Notes: generated from the sequence alone by a model not told the origin. 64,000 nt of DNA from Chitinilyticum aquatile DSM 21506 (GCF_000430805.1 NZ_AUMS01000016.1:1-64000), one strand, 5' to 3'; counted from the first letter of the stretch, positions 54,705 through 64,000 are shown. Program-made: numbers and translations.

Positions 54705-55832
54705 TTGCTTTCGGAAAACGCTTACGACGCGTGGTTAAGACTGGCCCTGGCGCCAGGACTGACCACGCGTCGTCGTTTGAGGATACTCCAGCAGGTCGGT
54801 GATCCGCAGAATCTTCGCTCCGGTATTCCCCCCGAGGTTGCCGCAGTGCTGGGTGCCGAGCGCCTTGCCGGTTTGCAGTACGCCATGAGTGCGGATTCCT
54901 GGTCCGCACTGGATGCGGCCAAAGGCTGGCTGACTGAACCCGGGCAAGGCATTTTGACGCTTGGCGACCCGGCCTACCCCCGTGCATTGCTGGACTTGCC
55001 CGACCCCCCGGTGCTGCTTTATTGCAAAGGCAATCGCGAACTGCTGCTGCATACCGGCCTCGCAATTGTCGGAAGCAGAAACCCCACTCCGCAAGGGGGG
55101 CAGAGTGCACACGATTTTGCCGCGGCATGGGCGGGAAGCGGGATGACGGTTATCAGTGGCTTGGCGGCCGGGATTGATGCCGCCGCACACCGTGGAGCAT
55201 TGTCGGTGGGCGGGATGACGGTAGCGGTGGTGGGAACTGGCCTGGACAGGGTTTATCCGGCAAGCAACCATCAGCTGGCGCACCAGATCTCGGAGCAGGG
55301 CCTGCTGCTTTCCGAGTTTCCCTTGGGGACCCCGCCCAAGGCTGAAAATTTCCCGCAACGTAACCGGCTGATTGCTGCGCTGGGGAGCGGCTGTCTCGTG
55401 GTCGAGGCTGCGCTGGGTAGCGGTTCGCTGATTACGGCCCGCCAGTCCGCCGACCTGGGGCGCGAGGTATTTGCCATACCGGGTTCTATTCACTCTCCGC
55501 TCGCCAAAGGCTGCCACTGGCTGATCAAGCAGGGGGCAAAACTGGTTGATGAGGTCGATGATATTCTGACCGAGTTTCCGGATATTGAGTCCGCAGCAGC
55601 GATGAAGGACGGGCTTGCTCCTGCCGTGGCGGACTACCCGCAGGAGGGTGGGATGGAAGTACGCGTTTTGGCCGAAATGGGGTGGGGGCCGATTGATCTG
55701 GATTCGCTTGTCGTGCGTACGGGCTTGACTCATGGCGCACTGTGCGAGATTCTGCTCGGCTTGGAGTTGCAAGGGACTATCCTGGTTCTGCCGGGCGGCC
55801 GCTATCAGCGGGCCGGCAAGACGGGGTCATGA
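54705..55832 (+). CDS. dprA: DNA-processing protein DprA
   Basis: This 375-residue protein brings RecA to incoming single-stranded DNA during transformation. The Rossmann-like core shows IVGSRNPTPQG, SGLAAGIDAAAHRGAL and SEFPLGTPPKAENFPQRNRLIAAL, which bind DNA. A C-terminal winged-helix-like domain follows. The start is TTG at 54705, directly after the LysM stop, so it is probably translationally coupled. It suggests natural competence, common in Neisseriales, but com and pil genes are not in this window. Confidence 0.94.
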   Translation: MLSENAYDAWLRLALAPGLTTRRRLRILQQVGDPQNLRSGIPPEVAAVLGAERLAGLQYAMSADSWSALDAAKGWLTEPGQGILTLGDPAYPRALLDLPDPPVLLYCKGNRELLLHTGLAIVGSRNPTPQGGQSAHDFAAAWAGSGMTVISGLAAGIDAAAHRGALSVGGMTVAVVGTGLDRVYPASNHQLAHQISEQGLLLSEFPLGTPPKAENFPQRNRLIAALGSGCLVVEAALGSGSLITARQSADLGREVFAIPGSIHSPLAKGCHWLIKQGAKLVDEVDDILTEFPDIESAAAMKDGLAPAVADYPQEGGMEVRVLAEMGWGPIDLDSLVVRTGLTHGALCEILLGLELQGTILVLPGGRYQRAGKTGS

Positions 55833-55837
55833 ATTGA

Positions 55838-56293
55838 ATGCTGGACGTACTCGCTTATCTGTTTGAAGAGTTTCATGGAACGGATTATTCCGACCTCCCG
55901 ACGCTGATCCGTAAACTGGATGTCGCGGGCTTTACGCAGGAAGACATTCAGGAAGCCATGGGCTGGATGGAAGAATTGAATGCAATGGCGGCCGAACCGC
56001 AGCTGGTATTCCCGGACAAGGCGACCGCCTGGCGGGTGCTGCATCCGCAAGAGCTGGAGCGGATGAGTGCCGACGCGATACATTTTCTGTATTCGCTCGA
56101 ACGCAGTGGCGTGCTGGATGGCGCTGACCGTGAGCAGATCCTTGAACGCGTGATGCGCGAACCGGACGGCGAGGTCGTGCTTGAGCGGATGAAACTGATT
56201 GTACTGATGCAGGTCTGGCGCAAGCAGGACCTGCTATCTAATCTTTGGATCGAAGAGATCCTGTTTGGACGTGAAGGTGCAACGCTGCACTGA
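55838..56293 (+). CDS. smg: Smg family protein (DUF494)
   Basis: This 151-residue acidic protein matches the DUF494/Smg family. It shows MLDVLAYLFEEF near the start, and the middle and end fit (EDIQEAMGWMEEL, REQILERVMRE, LIVLMQVWRKQ, LWIEEILF). Function is unknown; the dprA-smg-topA order is conserved in many proteobacteria. The start lies 5 nt beyond the dprA stop. Confidence 0.92.
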   Translation: MLDVLAYLFEEFHGTDYSDLPTLIRKLDVAGFTQEDIQEAMGWMEELNAMAAEPQLVFPDKATAWRVLHPQELERMSADAIHFLYSLERSGVLDGADREQILERVMREPDGEVVLERMKLIVLMQVWRKQDLLSNLWIEEILFGREGATLH

Positions 56294-56340
56294 TGCGCGC
56301 AAGCCTTATCCTCCGTTAAACCAACTGTGAGCCGGGAACA

Positions 56341-58626
56341 ATGCCCGACAATCTACTGATCGTTGAGTCGCCCTCGAAAGCGAAAACACTGCAAAAATAT
56401 CTGGGCAAGGATTTCCAGATACTGGCGTCTTACGGCCATGTCCGCGGGCTTGTCCGCAAGGATGGCTCGGTCGATACCGAACATGACTTCAAGATGAAGT
56501 ATCAGGTAATCGACAAGAACAAAAAGCACGTCGACGCCATTTGTGCTGCAGTAAAAGAAGCCAAGAACATCTATCTGGCAACTGACCCGGACCGTGAAGG
56601 CGAAGCCATTTCCTGGCACATCATGGAAATACTCCGTGGCAAGAAGCTGGTTGATGCGGAAAAATTGTTCAAGCGGGTTGTTTTCCACGAAATTACTGAG
56701 TCTGCCGTGCTGGCTGCGGTAGCCAATCCGCGCGATATCGACAATGACCTGGTCAATGCCCAGCAGGCACGCAGCGCGCTCGACTATCTGGTTGGCTTCA
56801 ATTTATCGCCACTGTTGTGGCGGAAGGTTCGCACCGGTCTGTCGGCCGGACGCGTGCAAAGCCCGGCTTTGCGCCTGATCTGCGAGCGCGAGATCGAAAT
56901 CCGCGCCTTTGTCACTCAGGAATACTGGACGCTGCATCTGGACACCTACAAGGGCCGCCAGAAATTCGGCGCCAAGCTCTCGCAATGGCAGGGTAGCAAG
57001 CTCGAACAGTTCGATATTCCCGATGCCGCCCGCCACGAAGAGATTCTGGCTGCGCTGCAGGGCAAGACGGCGCAGGTCAAATCGGTCGAAAAGCGCAAGA
57101 AGTCGCGCAGCGCCGCCGCGCCGTTCACCACCTCGACGCTGCAGCAGGAGGCCGTACGCAAGCTGGGAATGACCACTGACCGCACCATGCGTACCGCCCA
57201 GCAGCTGTATGAGGGTATCGATGTCGGTGGTGGCACTGTCGGTCTGATTACCTATATGCGTACCGACTCGGTCGCGCTTGCCAATGATGCGCTCGTCGAG
57301 ATCCGCGATTATATCGGCCAGCATTTCGACAAGGATTACCTGCCCAAAGAGCCGGTTGCCTACAAGAACAAGGCCAAGAATGCGCAGGAAGCGCACGAGG
57401 CGATCCGCCCGACGTCGATCTTTCGTACGCCGGATTCGGTCAAGGCCTTTCTGTCGCCCGAACAGTTCAAGCTCTACCAGATGATCTGGAAGCGCACGCT
57501 GGCCTGCCAGATGGCCGCGGCCAAGTTTGATACCGTCGGTGTCGATATTGCTGTCGGCGACGAAGCCATGTTCCGCGCCTCCGGCCAGACGCTGGTCTTC
57601 CCAGGTTTCATTGCCGTTTATCAGGAAGATGCCGACGACGTCGAGGACGAAGATGAAGCCCGCCTGCCGCCGTTGGCAGAAGGCGACGAGCTGCCGGTTG
57701 ACAAACTTTTTGGCGAGCAGCATTTTACGCAGCCGCCGCCGCGCTACTCCGAAGCGTCATTGGTGAAAGCGCTGGAAGAATTCGGCATCGGCCGTCCCTC
57801 CACCTACGCCTCGATCATTTCCACGCTGAAGGATCGCGAGTACGTCATTCTCGACAAGAAGCGCTTCACGCCGACCGACACCGGTGAAGTGGTCAACAAG
57901 TTTCTGACCGATCACTTTACGCAGTACGTCGATTACAACTTCACGGCCAAACTGGAAGACCGTCTTGATGAGGTATCGACCGGCAAGCTGGAGTGGATTC
58001 CGGTTCTCGACGAGTTCTGGAAAAAATTCCACAAGCAGATCGAAGAAAAACAGTCACTCTCTCGCAAGGAAGTGACGCAGGAAGAAATCGACGAAGCCTG
58101 TCCGAAATGCGGCAACAAGCTGGCGATCAAGCTCGGCAAGCGTGGCCGCTTCATCAGCTGCACCGGTTATCCGGAGTGCACGTATACACGCAATCTGGGC
58201 GAGGATGCCGAGTCGGCGCCCGTCGAGCCGGAAGTGGTCGAAGGACGCACCTGCCCGAAATGCGAGTCACCACTGCATATCAAGACGGGGCGCTACGGCA
58301 AGTTCATCGGTTGCTCGGCTTATCCCAAGTGCAAGCATATCGAGCCCTTGGAAAAGCCGAAGGATACCGGCGTAGAATGTCCCGAGTGCCACAAGGGTAG
58401 CCTGATCGAGCGCAAGAGCCGCTATGGCAAGCTCTTCTATTCGTGCAATACCTACCCGGATTGCAAGTACGCGACCTGGAATCCTCCGATTGCCGAGCCG
58501 TGTCCGAAGTGCAACTGGCCGATTCTCACGCTGAAAACGACCAAGCGCCGCGGCACCGAAAAGGTGTGTCCGCAGAAGGAATGCGGTTACAGCGAAGTCG
58601 TCATTCCGCCGCCAGAAAAGGCGTGA
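56341..58626 (+). CDS. topA: DNA topoisomerase I
   Basis: This 761-residue type IA topoisomerase relaxes negative supercoils. The Toprim domain begins NLLIVESPSKAKTLQKYLG, with the acidic ATDPDREGEA motif. Active-site Tyr305 lies in LITYMRTDS. The C-terminus holds four zinc-ribbon-like units with CxxC pairs (CPKCGNK, CPKCESP, CPECHKG, CPKCNWP). Length fits the family. It follows smg in the same direction. Confidence 0.97.
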   Translation: MPDNLLIVESPSKAKTLQKYLGKDFQILASYGHVRGLVRKDGSVDTEHDFKMKYQVIDKNKKHVDAICAAVKEAKNIYLATDPDREGEAISWHIMEILRGKKLVDAEKLFKRVVFHEITESAVLAAVANPRDIDNDLVNAQQARSALDYLVGFNLSPLLWRKVRTGLSAGRVQSPALRLICEREIEIRAFVTQEYWTLHLDTYKGRQKFGAKLSQWQGSKLEQFDIPDAARHEEILAALQGKTAQVKSVEKRKKSRSAAAPFTTSTLQQEAVRKLGMTTDRTMRTAQQLYEGIDVGGGTVGLITYMRTDSVALANDALVEIRDYIGQHFDKDYLPKEPVAYKNKAKNAQEAHEAIRPTSIFRTPDSVKAFLSPEQFKLYQMIWKRTLACQMAAAKFDTVGVDIAVGDEAMFRASGQTLVFPGFIAVYQEDADDVEDEDEARLPPLAEGDELPVDKLFGEQHFTQPPPRYSEASLVKALEEFGIGRPSTYASIISTLKDREYVILDKKRFTPTDTGEVVNKFLTDHFTQYVDYNFTAKLEDRLDEVSTGKLEWIPVLDEFWKKFHKQIEEKQSLSRKEVTQEEIDEACPKCGNKLAIKLGKRGRFISCTGYPECTYTRNLGEDAESAPVEPEVVEGRTCPKCESPLHIKTGRYGKFIGCSAYPKCKHIEPLEKPKDTGVECPECHKGSLIERKSRYGKLFYSCNTYPDCKYATWNPPIAEPCPKCNWPILTLKTTKRRGTEKVCPQKECGYSEVVIPPPEKA

Positions 58627-58649
58627 TGCCATAAGGCAGGGAGGGGCAG

Positions 58650-61274
58650 GTGTTATCGCATCTACTGAATGGCGAAGGCAGCATTGATTTCGACTTGCGC
58701 CAGGAAGTCGCGACCTACCACACCTATTTCAACGCCTTCGATGGCGTTGTGGCCTCCCTGCTGTCTCCCGGCGAGCCGGATGCGCTCGCCGAGGCGATGC
58801 GCATCCTCGGTGATGCCTGCCGCTGCAGTCTGGCCGCCCTGTATCTGAACTCGCCCGAGAACGAGCGGGCCCACCTCACTGCGGCCTGGCGTGATGCCGG
58901 CAGCCGGGTGCCGCAGGTGCTGCCCGATGTGTTCATGGAGCTGCACTATCCGGCATACCCCTTGCTGGCTGATACACTCGCTGTCGGCATGGTTCTGAAC
59001 AAGTCGCTGCTGGAACTCCCCTTGTCCGAACAGATGCTGCTGGCGCTGGCGGGAGGGCGGCAGCTGCTGTGCATTCCCTTGCTGGACCGTGGCGAGCCGT
59101 TCGGATTCCTCGCATTCGTCTTCGAAGAAGTCGAGCCCAACCGCGATCCGGTCGAGTTGCGCCTGCTGGCGATGCTGGCCAACCATGTCGCCCAGGCGCT
59201 GCTGAAGCAGCGCATGGAGCAGCAGGTACAGGCCAATCAGCAGCGTCTGCAGGCGCTGGTGGGCGCATTGCAGGACATGGTGTTCGAAATGGATGGGGAT
59301 GGCGTGGTCGAGCGGGTCTGGTCGGTGCTGCCGTCCTTGCCCGATGCTTCGGCTCTCCTTGGGCAGTCCATTCGCACCGCTTTGCCGCCGGAGCTGGCGG
59401 TCGAACTGGCAAAACTGCTGCCGGGGGCACTGGCGGGCAATCGCAGCGCCACCTTCAATTGCAGCCTGACCCTGCCGCAGGGCGTCATCTATCTGCTGGT
59501 GCGCCTGCAGCCGGTGGTCGCCGAAGGGGGACGGCGCAATGCCGTGGTGCTGATTCAGGACGTCAGCGGCATGATGCAGGATGCCGCGCGGCGCAAGACC
59601 ATGCTCGATACCCTGAATCTGCTGGAAGAAGCGATTGTCGATCTATTGCCGGGCGGCGAGCTTGTCGAATTGACTCCGGCCTGGGCCAAACTGCGCGGAA
59701 TCGACCAGCAGGAGCTGAAAGCCGCGCGCGGGCAGAACATTCTGACCTGGGTTCATCCCGAAGAACAGGAGCTGCTGCTGGCCACGCTGGCCAAGCTGCA
59801 GCGTACCGCCACGCCGGAAGCCATTCGCTTCCGGCTGCGCCAGGGCATCGAGGGCTGGCTGTGGGTCGAGGCCCGCCTCATTGCCCATCGCAGCCCGTCC
59901 GGCAGCGTCACCTCGCTGCGCGGCATCCTGCGTGACGTCACTGTGGCGCACCTGAACGAGCAGCACATCACCCGGCTGGCGCTGTACGATAACCTCACGC
60001 ATCTGCCGAACCGCCTGATGCTGGACGATGCGCTGCATCAGGCCATCGAGCGGGCACGGCGCGATCACAGCAAGGTTGCGCTGGGCTTCATCGATCTTGA
60101 TCATTTCAAGCAGATCAACGACGCCTTTGGTCACAAGACCGGTGACGAGCTGCTGGTGAACGTGGCCCAGCAACTCTCCGCCGTGTTGTCCGAGGGTTCC
60201 CTGCTGGCGCGCTGGGGGGGCGATGAATTCATCGTGCTGATCCCCGATCAGGATGATGTAACCGTCATCCGCCAGCTGGCCGAAAGTCTTCGCCTGGCAG
60301 CCAGGCAGGGCGTGAACATCGACGGGCTGGAAACACGGCCGACGATTTCCGCCGGTTTTGCGCTGTTCCCCGACAATGCCGAATCGGGCGAGGAGCTGCT
60401 GTCGGCCGCCGATCACACGATGTACCACGCCAAGCATGCCGGGCGGAACAATGTCTGTTTTTACAGCGACATCGTCCACCTGAAAGCGCTGGGGCGCGAA
60501 CACGTCGCCATCCAGGCGCGGCTGTCGGACGCCATCCGCAATGGCGGCCTGCAGGTGTATTACCAGCCGGTAATCCACGCCCGCAGTGGCGAAGTCATGG
60601 CGGTGGAGGCGCTGGCGCGCTGGCAGGATGACATGAGCGGCTGGATCAGCCCGGAGCTTTTCATTCCGATGGCGGAAAAGGTCGGCCTCATTCAGGAGTT
60701 GTCCGAGCAGGTGATCCGCATCGCCTTCGAGCGCCTGCGTGCCTGGCGAGATGCCGGCCTGCAGCAGAAGCTGATGATCAATATCTCGCGCAGCCAGCTC
60801 TTTTATCCGCGCTTCATTTCCCAGCTGATCGAATGGCTGGATGAACGCCGGCTGGCACCGGGTGACGTGATTCTGGAAATCACCGAGAGCGTGGCGCTCA
60901 CCGATTACGCCCGCCAGCTCAAGCACCTCAAGCTGCTGGTCGTGGCCGGCTTCCAGCTGGCCATCGACGACTTTGGCACCGGCTATTCGGCACTGTCGCA
61001 ACTGCATGAAATGCCGGCCAACCTGCTCAAGGTCGATGTTTCCTTTGCCCAGCGCCTGCACACTGAGGAAGGCCGCCGCGTGATGCAGGCCATCGTGCAG
61101 CTCGGCCAGGGGCTGGGGTTGCAGATTGTCGTCGAGGGCGTCGAGAACCTGGAAACAGCCCGCTTTCTGCAAGGGCTGGGAGTCGATTATCTGCAGGGCT
61201 TCCACTTCAGCGAGCCCGTCCCGGCCGGCGTCGTCGACCTCTATCTGCGTCTGGGGCTGGGCAGCAAGACCTGA
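58650..61274 (+). CDS. GAF-PAS-GGDEF-EAL cyclic di-GMP signalling protein
   Basis: This 874-residue cytoplasmic sensor carries an N-terminal GAF-like domain (about 40-185), PAS-like regions (190-310 and 320-440), a GGDEF domain with GGDEF at 523-527, and an EAL domain with E653-A654-L655. The EAL catalytic parts ELL-type glutamates, NISRSQL, DDFGTGYS and VEGVEN are present. The I-site RxxD is absent before GGDEF. Both synthesis and breakdown of c-di-GMP are possible. The start is GTG at 58650 with GGGAGGGG upstream. It lies 23 nt after topA. Confidence 0.92.
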   Translation: MLSHLLNGEGSIDFDLRQEVATYHTYFNAFDGVVASLLSPGEPDALAEAMRILGDACRCSLAALYLNSPENERAHLTAAWRDAGSRVPQVLPDVFMELHYPAYPLLADTLAVGMVLNKSLLELPLSEQMLLALAGGRQLLCIPLLDRGEPFGFLAFVFEEVEPNRDPVELRLLAMLANHVAQALLKQRMEQQVQANQQRLQALVGALQDMVFEMDGDGVVERVWSVLPSLPDASALLGQSIRTALPPELAVELAKLLPGALAGNRSATFNCSLTLPQGVIYLLVRLQPVVAEGGRRNAVVLIQDVSGMMQDAARRKTMLDTLNLLEEAIVDLLPGGELVELTPAWAKLRGIDQQELKAARGQNILTWVHPEEQELLLATLAKLQRTATPEAIRFRLRQGIEGWLWVEARLIAHRSPSGSVTSLRGILRDVTVAHLNEQHITRLALYDNLTHLPNRLMLDDALHQAIERARRDHSKVALGFIDLDHFKQINDAFGHKTGDELLVNVAQQLSAVLSEGSLLARWGGDEFIVLIPDQDDVTVIRQLAESLRLAARQGVNIDGLETRPTISAGFALFPDNAESGEELLSAADHTMYHAKHAGRNNVCFYSDIVHLKALGREHVAIQARLSDAIRNGGLQVYYQPVIHARSGEVMAVEALARWQDDMSGWISPELFIPMAEKVGLIQELSEQVIRIAFERLRAWRDAGLQQKLMINISRSQLFYPRFISQLIEWLDERRLAPGDVILEITESVALTDYARQLKHLKLLVVAGFQLAIDDFGTGYSALSQLHEMPANLLKVDVSFAQRLHTEEGRRVMQAIVQLGQGLGLQIVVEGVENLETARFLQGLGVDYLQGFHFSEPVPAGVVDLYLRLGLGSKT

Positions 61275-61571
61275 GTTCCTGGTCTCGGGTATTTCTTCCG
61301 GGCCCTTTTATTTAAAGGGTTGTGTGCTCATACATCTCCGTGTATCTGGCGTGGGCAGCTGTACCGGCAGGGCTCCCCACCAGCAGGACTAAGGGTATCA
61401 TTCTCTGCCGTGCGGGTTAAAAGGTATGGCGCGAGTGCCGGAAAGCGATTATTTCTGGGTGTCATATTCTCTTCGGGTGCTAGGTTCAGCAGAACCCTGG
61501 CGGTGCGAAGTTCGCCGTTCGTCGGGTTTCTCGCCTATGCTGCAGTACAGTCGTTTTTCCGTGCGCATTCA
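61275..61571. other. Intergenic region with repeat element
   Basis: About 300 bp between two c-di-GMP genes. It contains copy 12 of the 49-bp element (61287-61335). A reading frame in phase with the HD-GYP gene extends back through it to 61320 but has no good start. Promoters for the HD-GYP gene probably lie here; none is clear. Confidence 0.5.
61287..61335. repeat. 49-bp palindromic element, copy 12
   Basis: Arms GGGTAT / ATACAT are 49 bp end to end. The loop closes as CTTT / AAAG (CTTTTATTTAAAG) and cores are CGGGCC / GGTTGT. It lies 12 nt after the GGDEF-EAL stop codon. Confidence 0.75.
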
Positions 61572-62789
61572 ATGATCAAGAAAATCCCGCTCTCCGAACT
61601 CAAACCCGGCATGTATATCCACGACCTGAATGTCGGCTGGATGGATCACCCGTTCCTGCGCAACCAGTTCCCGGTCAATAATGAGGAGGAACTTGCCCGC
61701 ATCCATGCGACCGGTGTCCGCGAGGTGTATATCGACACCGAGCTGGGGCTGGACGTGGGCGATCATGCGCCGACCGTCGACGAGGTGAAGGCCGGCATCG
61801 AGGCTGAAATCCTGCAGGCGGCGAGTGATCCCTCGCCCGTCATCCAGGTGTCGTTCGCCGAGGAAATCAAGCGGGCCGGCCGCATTCACAAGCAGGCGCA
61901 CAATGTGGTCAAGAGCGTCATGCGCGACGTCCGCCTCGGCCAGGCCGTGCACATGGAAGCCGTCGAAGAAGTGGTCGAGGCCATTACCGACTCGATCCTG
62001 CGCAATGCCGGCGCGCTCGTCGGGCTCTCGGGCATCAAGGAAAAGGACGAATACACCTTCCTGCATTCGGTCAGCGTCTGTACGCTGATGGTGACCTTTG
62101 CCAAGAATCTCGGTTTCTCGCATGACATGATCAAGCTGGCTGGTGCCGGCGGCCTGCTGCACGACACGGGCAAGATGAAGGTACCCAATGAAATCCTCAA
62201 CAAGCCGGGCCGGCTGACCGACGAGGAGTTCGCGATCATGCGCTCGCACCCGGAGGAAGGCTGGAAAATCCTGAAAGAAATTCCCGGTATTGACGACATC
62301 ACGCTCGACATCACACTGCATCACCACGAGCGCATGGATGGTAGCGGCTACCCGCACAAGCTGCCGGGGGACGCGATCAGCAAGATGGCGCAGATGGCGG
62401 CGGTGGTCGATGTGTATGACGCGATCACGTCGGATCGCAGCTACCACAAGGGCATGCCGGCGCCGGAAGGATTGCGCAAGCTGTGGGAGTGGAGCAAGTT
62501 CCACTTCAATCCGGAGCTGGTGCAGGCCTTCATGCGCTGTGTCGGCATCTATCCCGTCGGCTCGCTGGTGCGGCTGGAATCAGGCCGGCTGGCCATCGTC
62601 ATCCAGCAGAATGAAGGCACGCTGCTGCAACCGGTGGTGAAGGCCATTTTCAGTACCAAGTCCAACAGTTACATCTCACCGCTGGAAATCGATCTGGCCA
62701 AGCCGATGGGCAAGGGCGGGGCGGACAAGATCACCGGTCACGAAGATCCCGCGCGCTGGCATATCGATATCGCCCGGTTCATGGCCTGA
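61572..62789 (+). CDS. HD-GYP cyclic di-GMP phosphodiesterase
   Basis: This 405-residue enzyme degrades cyclic di-GMP. An N-terminal DUF3391 region (to about 130) is followed by an HD-GYP domain, with HD at 197-198 (HDTGK) and HHHERMDGSGYP at 250-261. The ATG at 61572 gives the family N-terminus MIKKIPLSELKPGMYI. With the GGDEF-EAL gene upstream and the sensor cyclase at 16729, the window holds three c-di-GMP enzymes, which would set biofilm or motility state. Confidence 0.92.
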   Translation: MIKKIPLSELKPGMYIHDLNVGWMDHPFLRNQFPVNNEEELARIHATGVREVYIDTELGLDVGDHAPTVDEVKAGIEAEILQAASDPSPVIQVSFAEEIKRAGRIHKQAHNVVKSVMRDVRLGQAVHMEAVEEVVEAITDSILRNAGALVGLSGIKEKDEYTFLHSVSVCTLMVTFAKNLGFSHDMIKLAGAGGLLHDTGKMKVPNEILNKPGRLTDEEFAIMRSHPEEGWKILKEIPGIDDITLDITLHHHERMDGSGYPHKLPGDAISKMAQMAAVVDVYDAITSDRSYHKGMPAPEGLRKLWEWSKFHFNPELVQAFMRCVGIYPVGSLVRLESGRLAIVIQQNEGTLLQPVVKAIFSTKSNSYISPLEIDLAKPMGKGGADKITGHEDPARWHIDIARFMA

Positions 62790-62802
62790 AAATCGAAAGC
62801 CT

Positions 62803-62851
62803 AGGTATTGCCTTGCAGGTAAATGATTAAAAGGGCTTTGTGGCGATACCC
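62803..62851. repeat. 49-bp palindromic element, copy 13
   Basis: Arms AGGTAT / ATACCC are 49 bp end to end. Core GCAGGT is partly degenerate and the right core GGCTTT is near consensus. It lies between the HD-GYP stop and the chitinase terminator. Confidence 0.7.
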
Positions 62852-62892
62852 TGGTTGGGTGTGCCATTCTGATGTCTGCGGCATGGCAAAAA

Positions 62893-62918
62893 CAAAGGGA
62901 GGCTTTCGCCTCCCTTTG
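62893..62918 (-). terminator. Chitinase gene terminator
   Basis: CAAAGGGAGGC / GCCTCCCTTTG form an 11-bp stem with a 4-nt TTTC loop, and TTTTTG follows on the minus strand. Confidence 0.88.
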
Positions 62919-62938
62919 TCATTTCGGCGCGGGCCGGA

Positions 62939-64000
62939 TTACTTCACCTGCACATTCCAGATGAATTCAACGCACTTGGCGTAGTCACCCTTGGAAATCG
63001 TGCGGAAGCCAGTCTGGTAGTTCACCGGCTTGCACATGTAGTCACGCTGCCAGCCCCAGTCCTTGTCCCAGTACAGCGGGAAGGAGGCGGCGCCGCCTTC
63101 GCTGAACTGTTTCTGGCTCGCGCAACCGAGCTGCTCGTTCGCGGCTACCGGCACGCCCAGTTCCTGTGCGAAGTTCTGGTAGGCGTAGATGCGGTTCTGC
63201 GCCTGGCTGGTTTCCGCTCCCTTCGAGCACTCGAAGCCACCATTGATGATGTTGATGGTGGTGCCGAAGCTGGCGGTCAGGCCATTGGCCTGGTCAACCG
63301 CATTCGGAACCCAGCTGCCGTCGATCACGTGGATCATGGCGGGTTTCGGCGGCTGGGTTTCCAGCATGAAGAACACCGACGAGGCCAGGTTCAGCCAGGT
63401 GTCGGCCACACGCTTCGGATCCTGCAGCAGCACATTCGGATCACCATACAGCACCTTGGAGAACGGCGCGTAGTTGTAGTGGTGGGTCAACTGGTGCGCG
63501 CCACGGCCGTGGTAGGAGTTGTACTGGCCGTCAGCCCGCTTCGGGCAGGTCCAGATCTTGCCCCAGTACGGGTCGCCGCAGCTGTCGGTGTAGCCCGAGA
63601 GGTTGGGGTTGTTCTGGTAAGCCACTTCCTCGACCCAGTACAGGCCCTGGCGCCACTTCGGCGTGTCGATCGCGCCGATGCCGTCCAGCCAGGTGGTGTT
63701 GGCGCCGGTTTCCTGCACCATGTGCGCAAACATTGTTGCCAGCAGTTTCGAGCAGATGGCGTCCGAATTGCGGCCATCGCTGTAGGTCTGGCAGAACGCC
63801 GGGAATTTGGCGACGGCCTTCAGGAAGTTGCTGTAGCTGTACTTGGCGTTGCGGATCGCGAACAGGTAGTCAAAGCGGGCAGCGGGCACGATGCGTTCGA
63901 CGCGCTTGACGTTGTCCGGGTTGGTCGCCGCCAGCGGAGCCACCTGATCAACGATGCTGTCATCGATCACGCGCTGGGTTTCCTTCACCAGCTTCACGTA
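62939..64000 (-). CDS. Family 19 chitinase (5' part outside window)
   Basis: At least 353 residues of a glycoside hydrolase family 19 enzyme, which cleaves chitin with inversion. The frame stays open to the window edge, so the N-terminus (signal peptide, possible chitin-binding domain) lies beyond 64000; the apparent GTG at 63997 is not a credible start. The likely catalytic acid glutamate lies in HMVQETG and a second glutamate in YWVEEVAY. YHGRGAHQLTHHYNYAPFS is the conserved substrate-groove motif and INIINGGFEC a later family mark. Paired cysteines suggest a secreted protein. Chitin use fits the predicted lineage. Confidence 0.88.
   Translation of the reverse strand, partial: YVKLVKETQRVIDDSIVDQVAPLAATNPDNVKRVERIVPAARFDYLFAIRNAKYSYSNFLKAVAKFPAFCQTYSDGRNSDAICSKLLATMFAHMVQETGANTTWLDGIGAIDTPKWRQGLYWVEEVAYQNNPNLSGYTDSCGDPYWGKIWTCPKRADGQYNSYHGRGAHQLTHHYNYAPFSKVLYGDPNVLLQDPKRVADTWLNLASSVFFMLETQPPKPAMIHVIDGSWVPNAVDQANGLTASFGTTINIINGGFECSKGAETSQAQNRIYAYQNFAQELGVPVAANEQLGCASQKQFSEGGAASFPLYWDKDWGWQRDYMCKPVNYQTGFRTISKGDYAKCVEFIWNVQVK

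Noticed and set aside
61320-61571. Upstream extension of the HD-GYP protein
   Set aside because: Non-conserved, low-quality residues before the family start MIKKIPLSEL and no start signal.

Overview
The window looks like a piece of a betaproteobacterial chromosome, most likely order Neisseriales (Chromobacteriaceae or Chitinibacteraceae). This is inferred from gene content and order: ntrY-ntrX next to trkA-trkH, def-fmt-htpX-rsmB, dprA-smg-topA, amgK-murU divergent from lptD-surA-pdxA-rsmA, a class I PHA synthase and a secreted family 19 chitinase. Base composition is GC-rich and even throughout. I see no prophage, insertion sequence, CRISPR array or tRNA gene.

Layout. 1-200: the tail of an rRNA operon (5S rRNA plus terminator). 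369-5347: a phosphotransferase, then a glutamate/aspartate-type ABC transporter (gltIJKL) with a second ATPase gene beside it. 5401-12521: the outer-membrane and cell-wall block rsmA-pdxA-surA-lptD, divergent from amgK-murU (LPS export and peptidoglycan sugar recycling). 12666-16575: phaC (carbon storage) and tkt. 16729-24974: accessory and regulatory genes, including a PAS-diguanylate cyclase, a lipoprotein, a frameshifted zinc-ribbon/DUF2628 gene, a patatin-like lipase, a DUF486 protein, an overlapping MEKHLA / deoxyinosine-glycosylase / YhcH cluster, a HAD nucleotidase and a CBS protein. 25105-35096: argB, a tetR-MFP-RND-TolC efflux operon with a clear operator, an H-NS-like silencer and uvrD. 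35153-39414: fpr, etfBA and ETF-quinone oxidoreductase (electron transfer from fatty-acid oxidation). 39565-42676: a DUF3302-HlyD-NodT envelope operon. 42706-53483: a long leftward block of def, fmt, htpX, rsmB, DUF4390, ntrY, ntrX, trkA and trkH, several of them overlapping. 53649-58626: a LysM protein, dprA, smg and topA. 58650-62789: a GAF-PAS-GGDEF-EAL protein and an HD-GYP phosphodiesterase (cyclic di-GMP). 62939-64000: a family 19 chitinase cut by the window edge.

The most unusual observation is a dispersed 49-bp element, seen about 14 times between genes. Its layout is symmetric: arm GGGTAT, 6 nt, GCAGCC core, 13 nt AT-rich loop, GGCTGC core, 6 nt, arm ATACCC. Two copies carry matching changes on both sides of the stem, which argues for a selected hairpin. 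Three further sites inside coding sequence (pdxA, uvrD, etfA) keep both arms at exactly the same 49-bp spacing. I do not recognise it as a described repeat family. Other notable points are an NtrX whose ATPase motifs are broken, and a one-base frameshift at a C6 tract.
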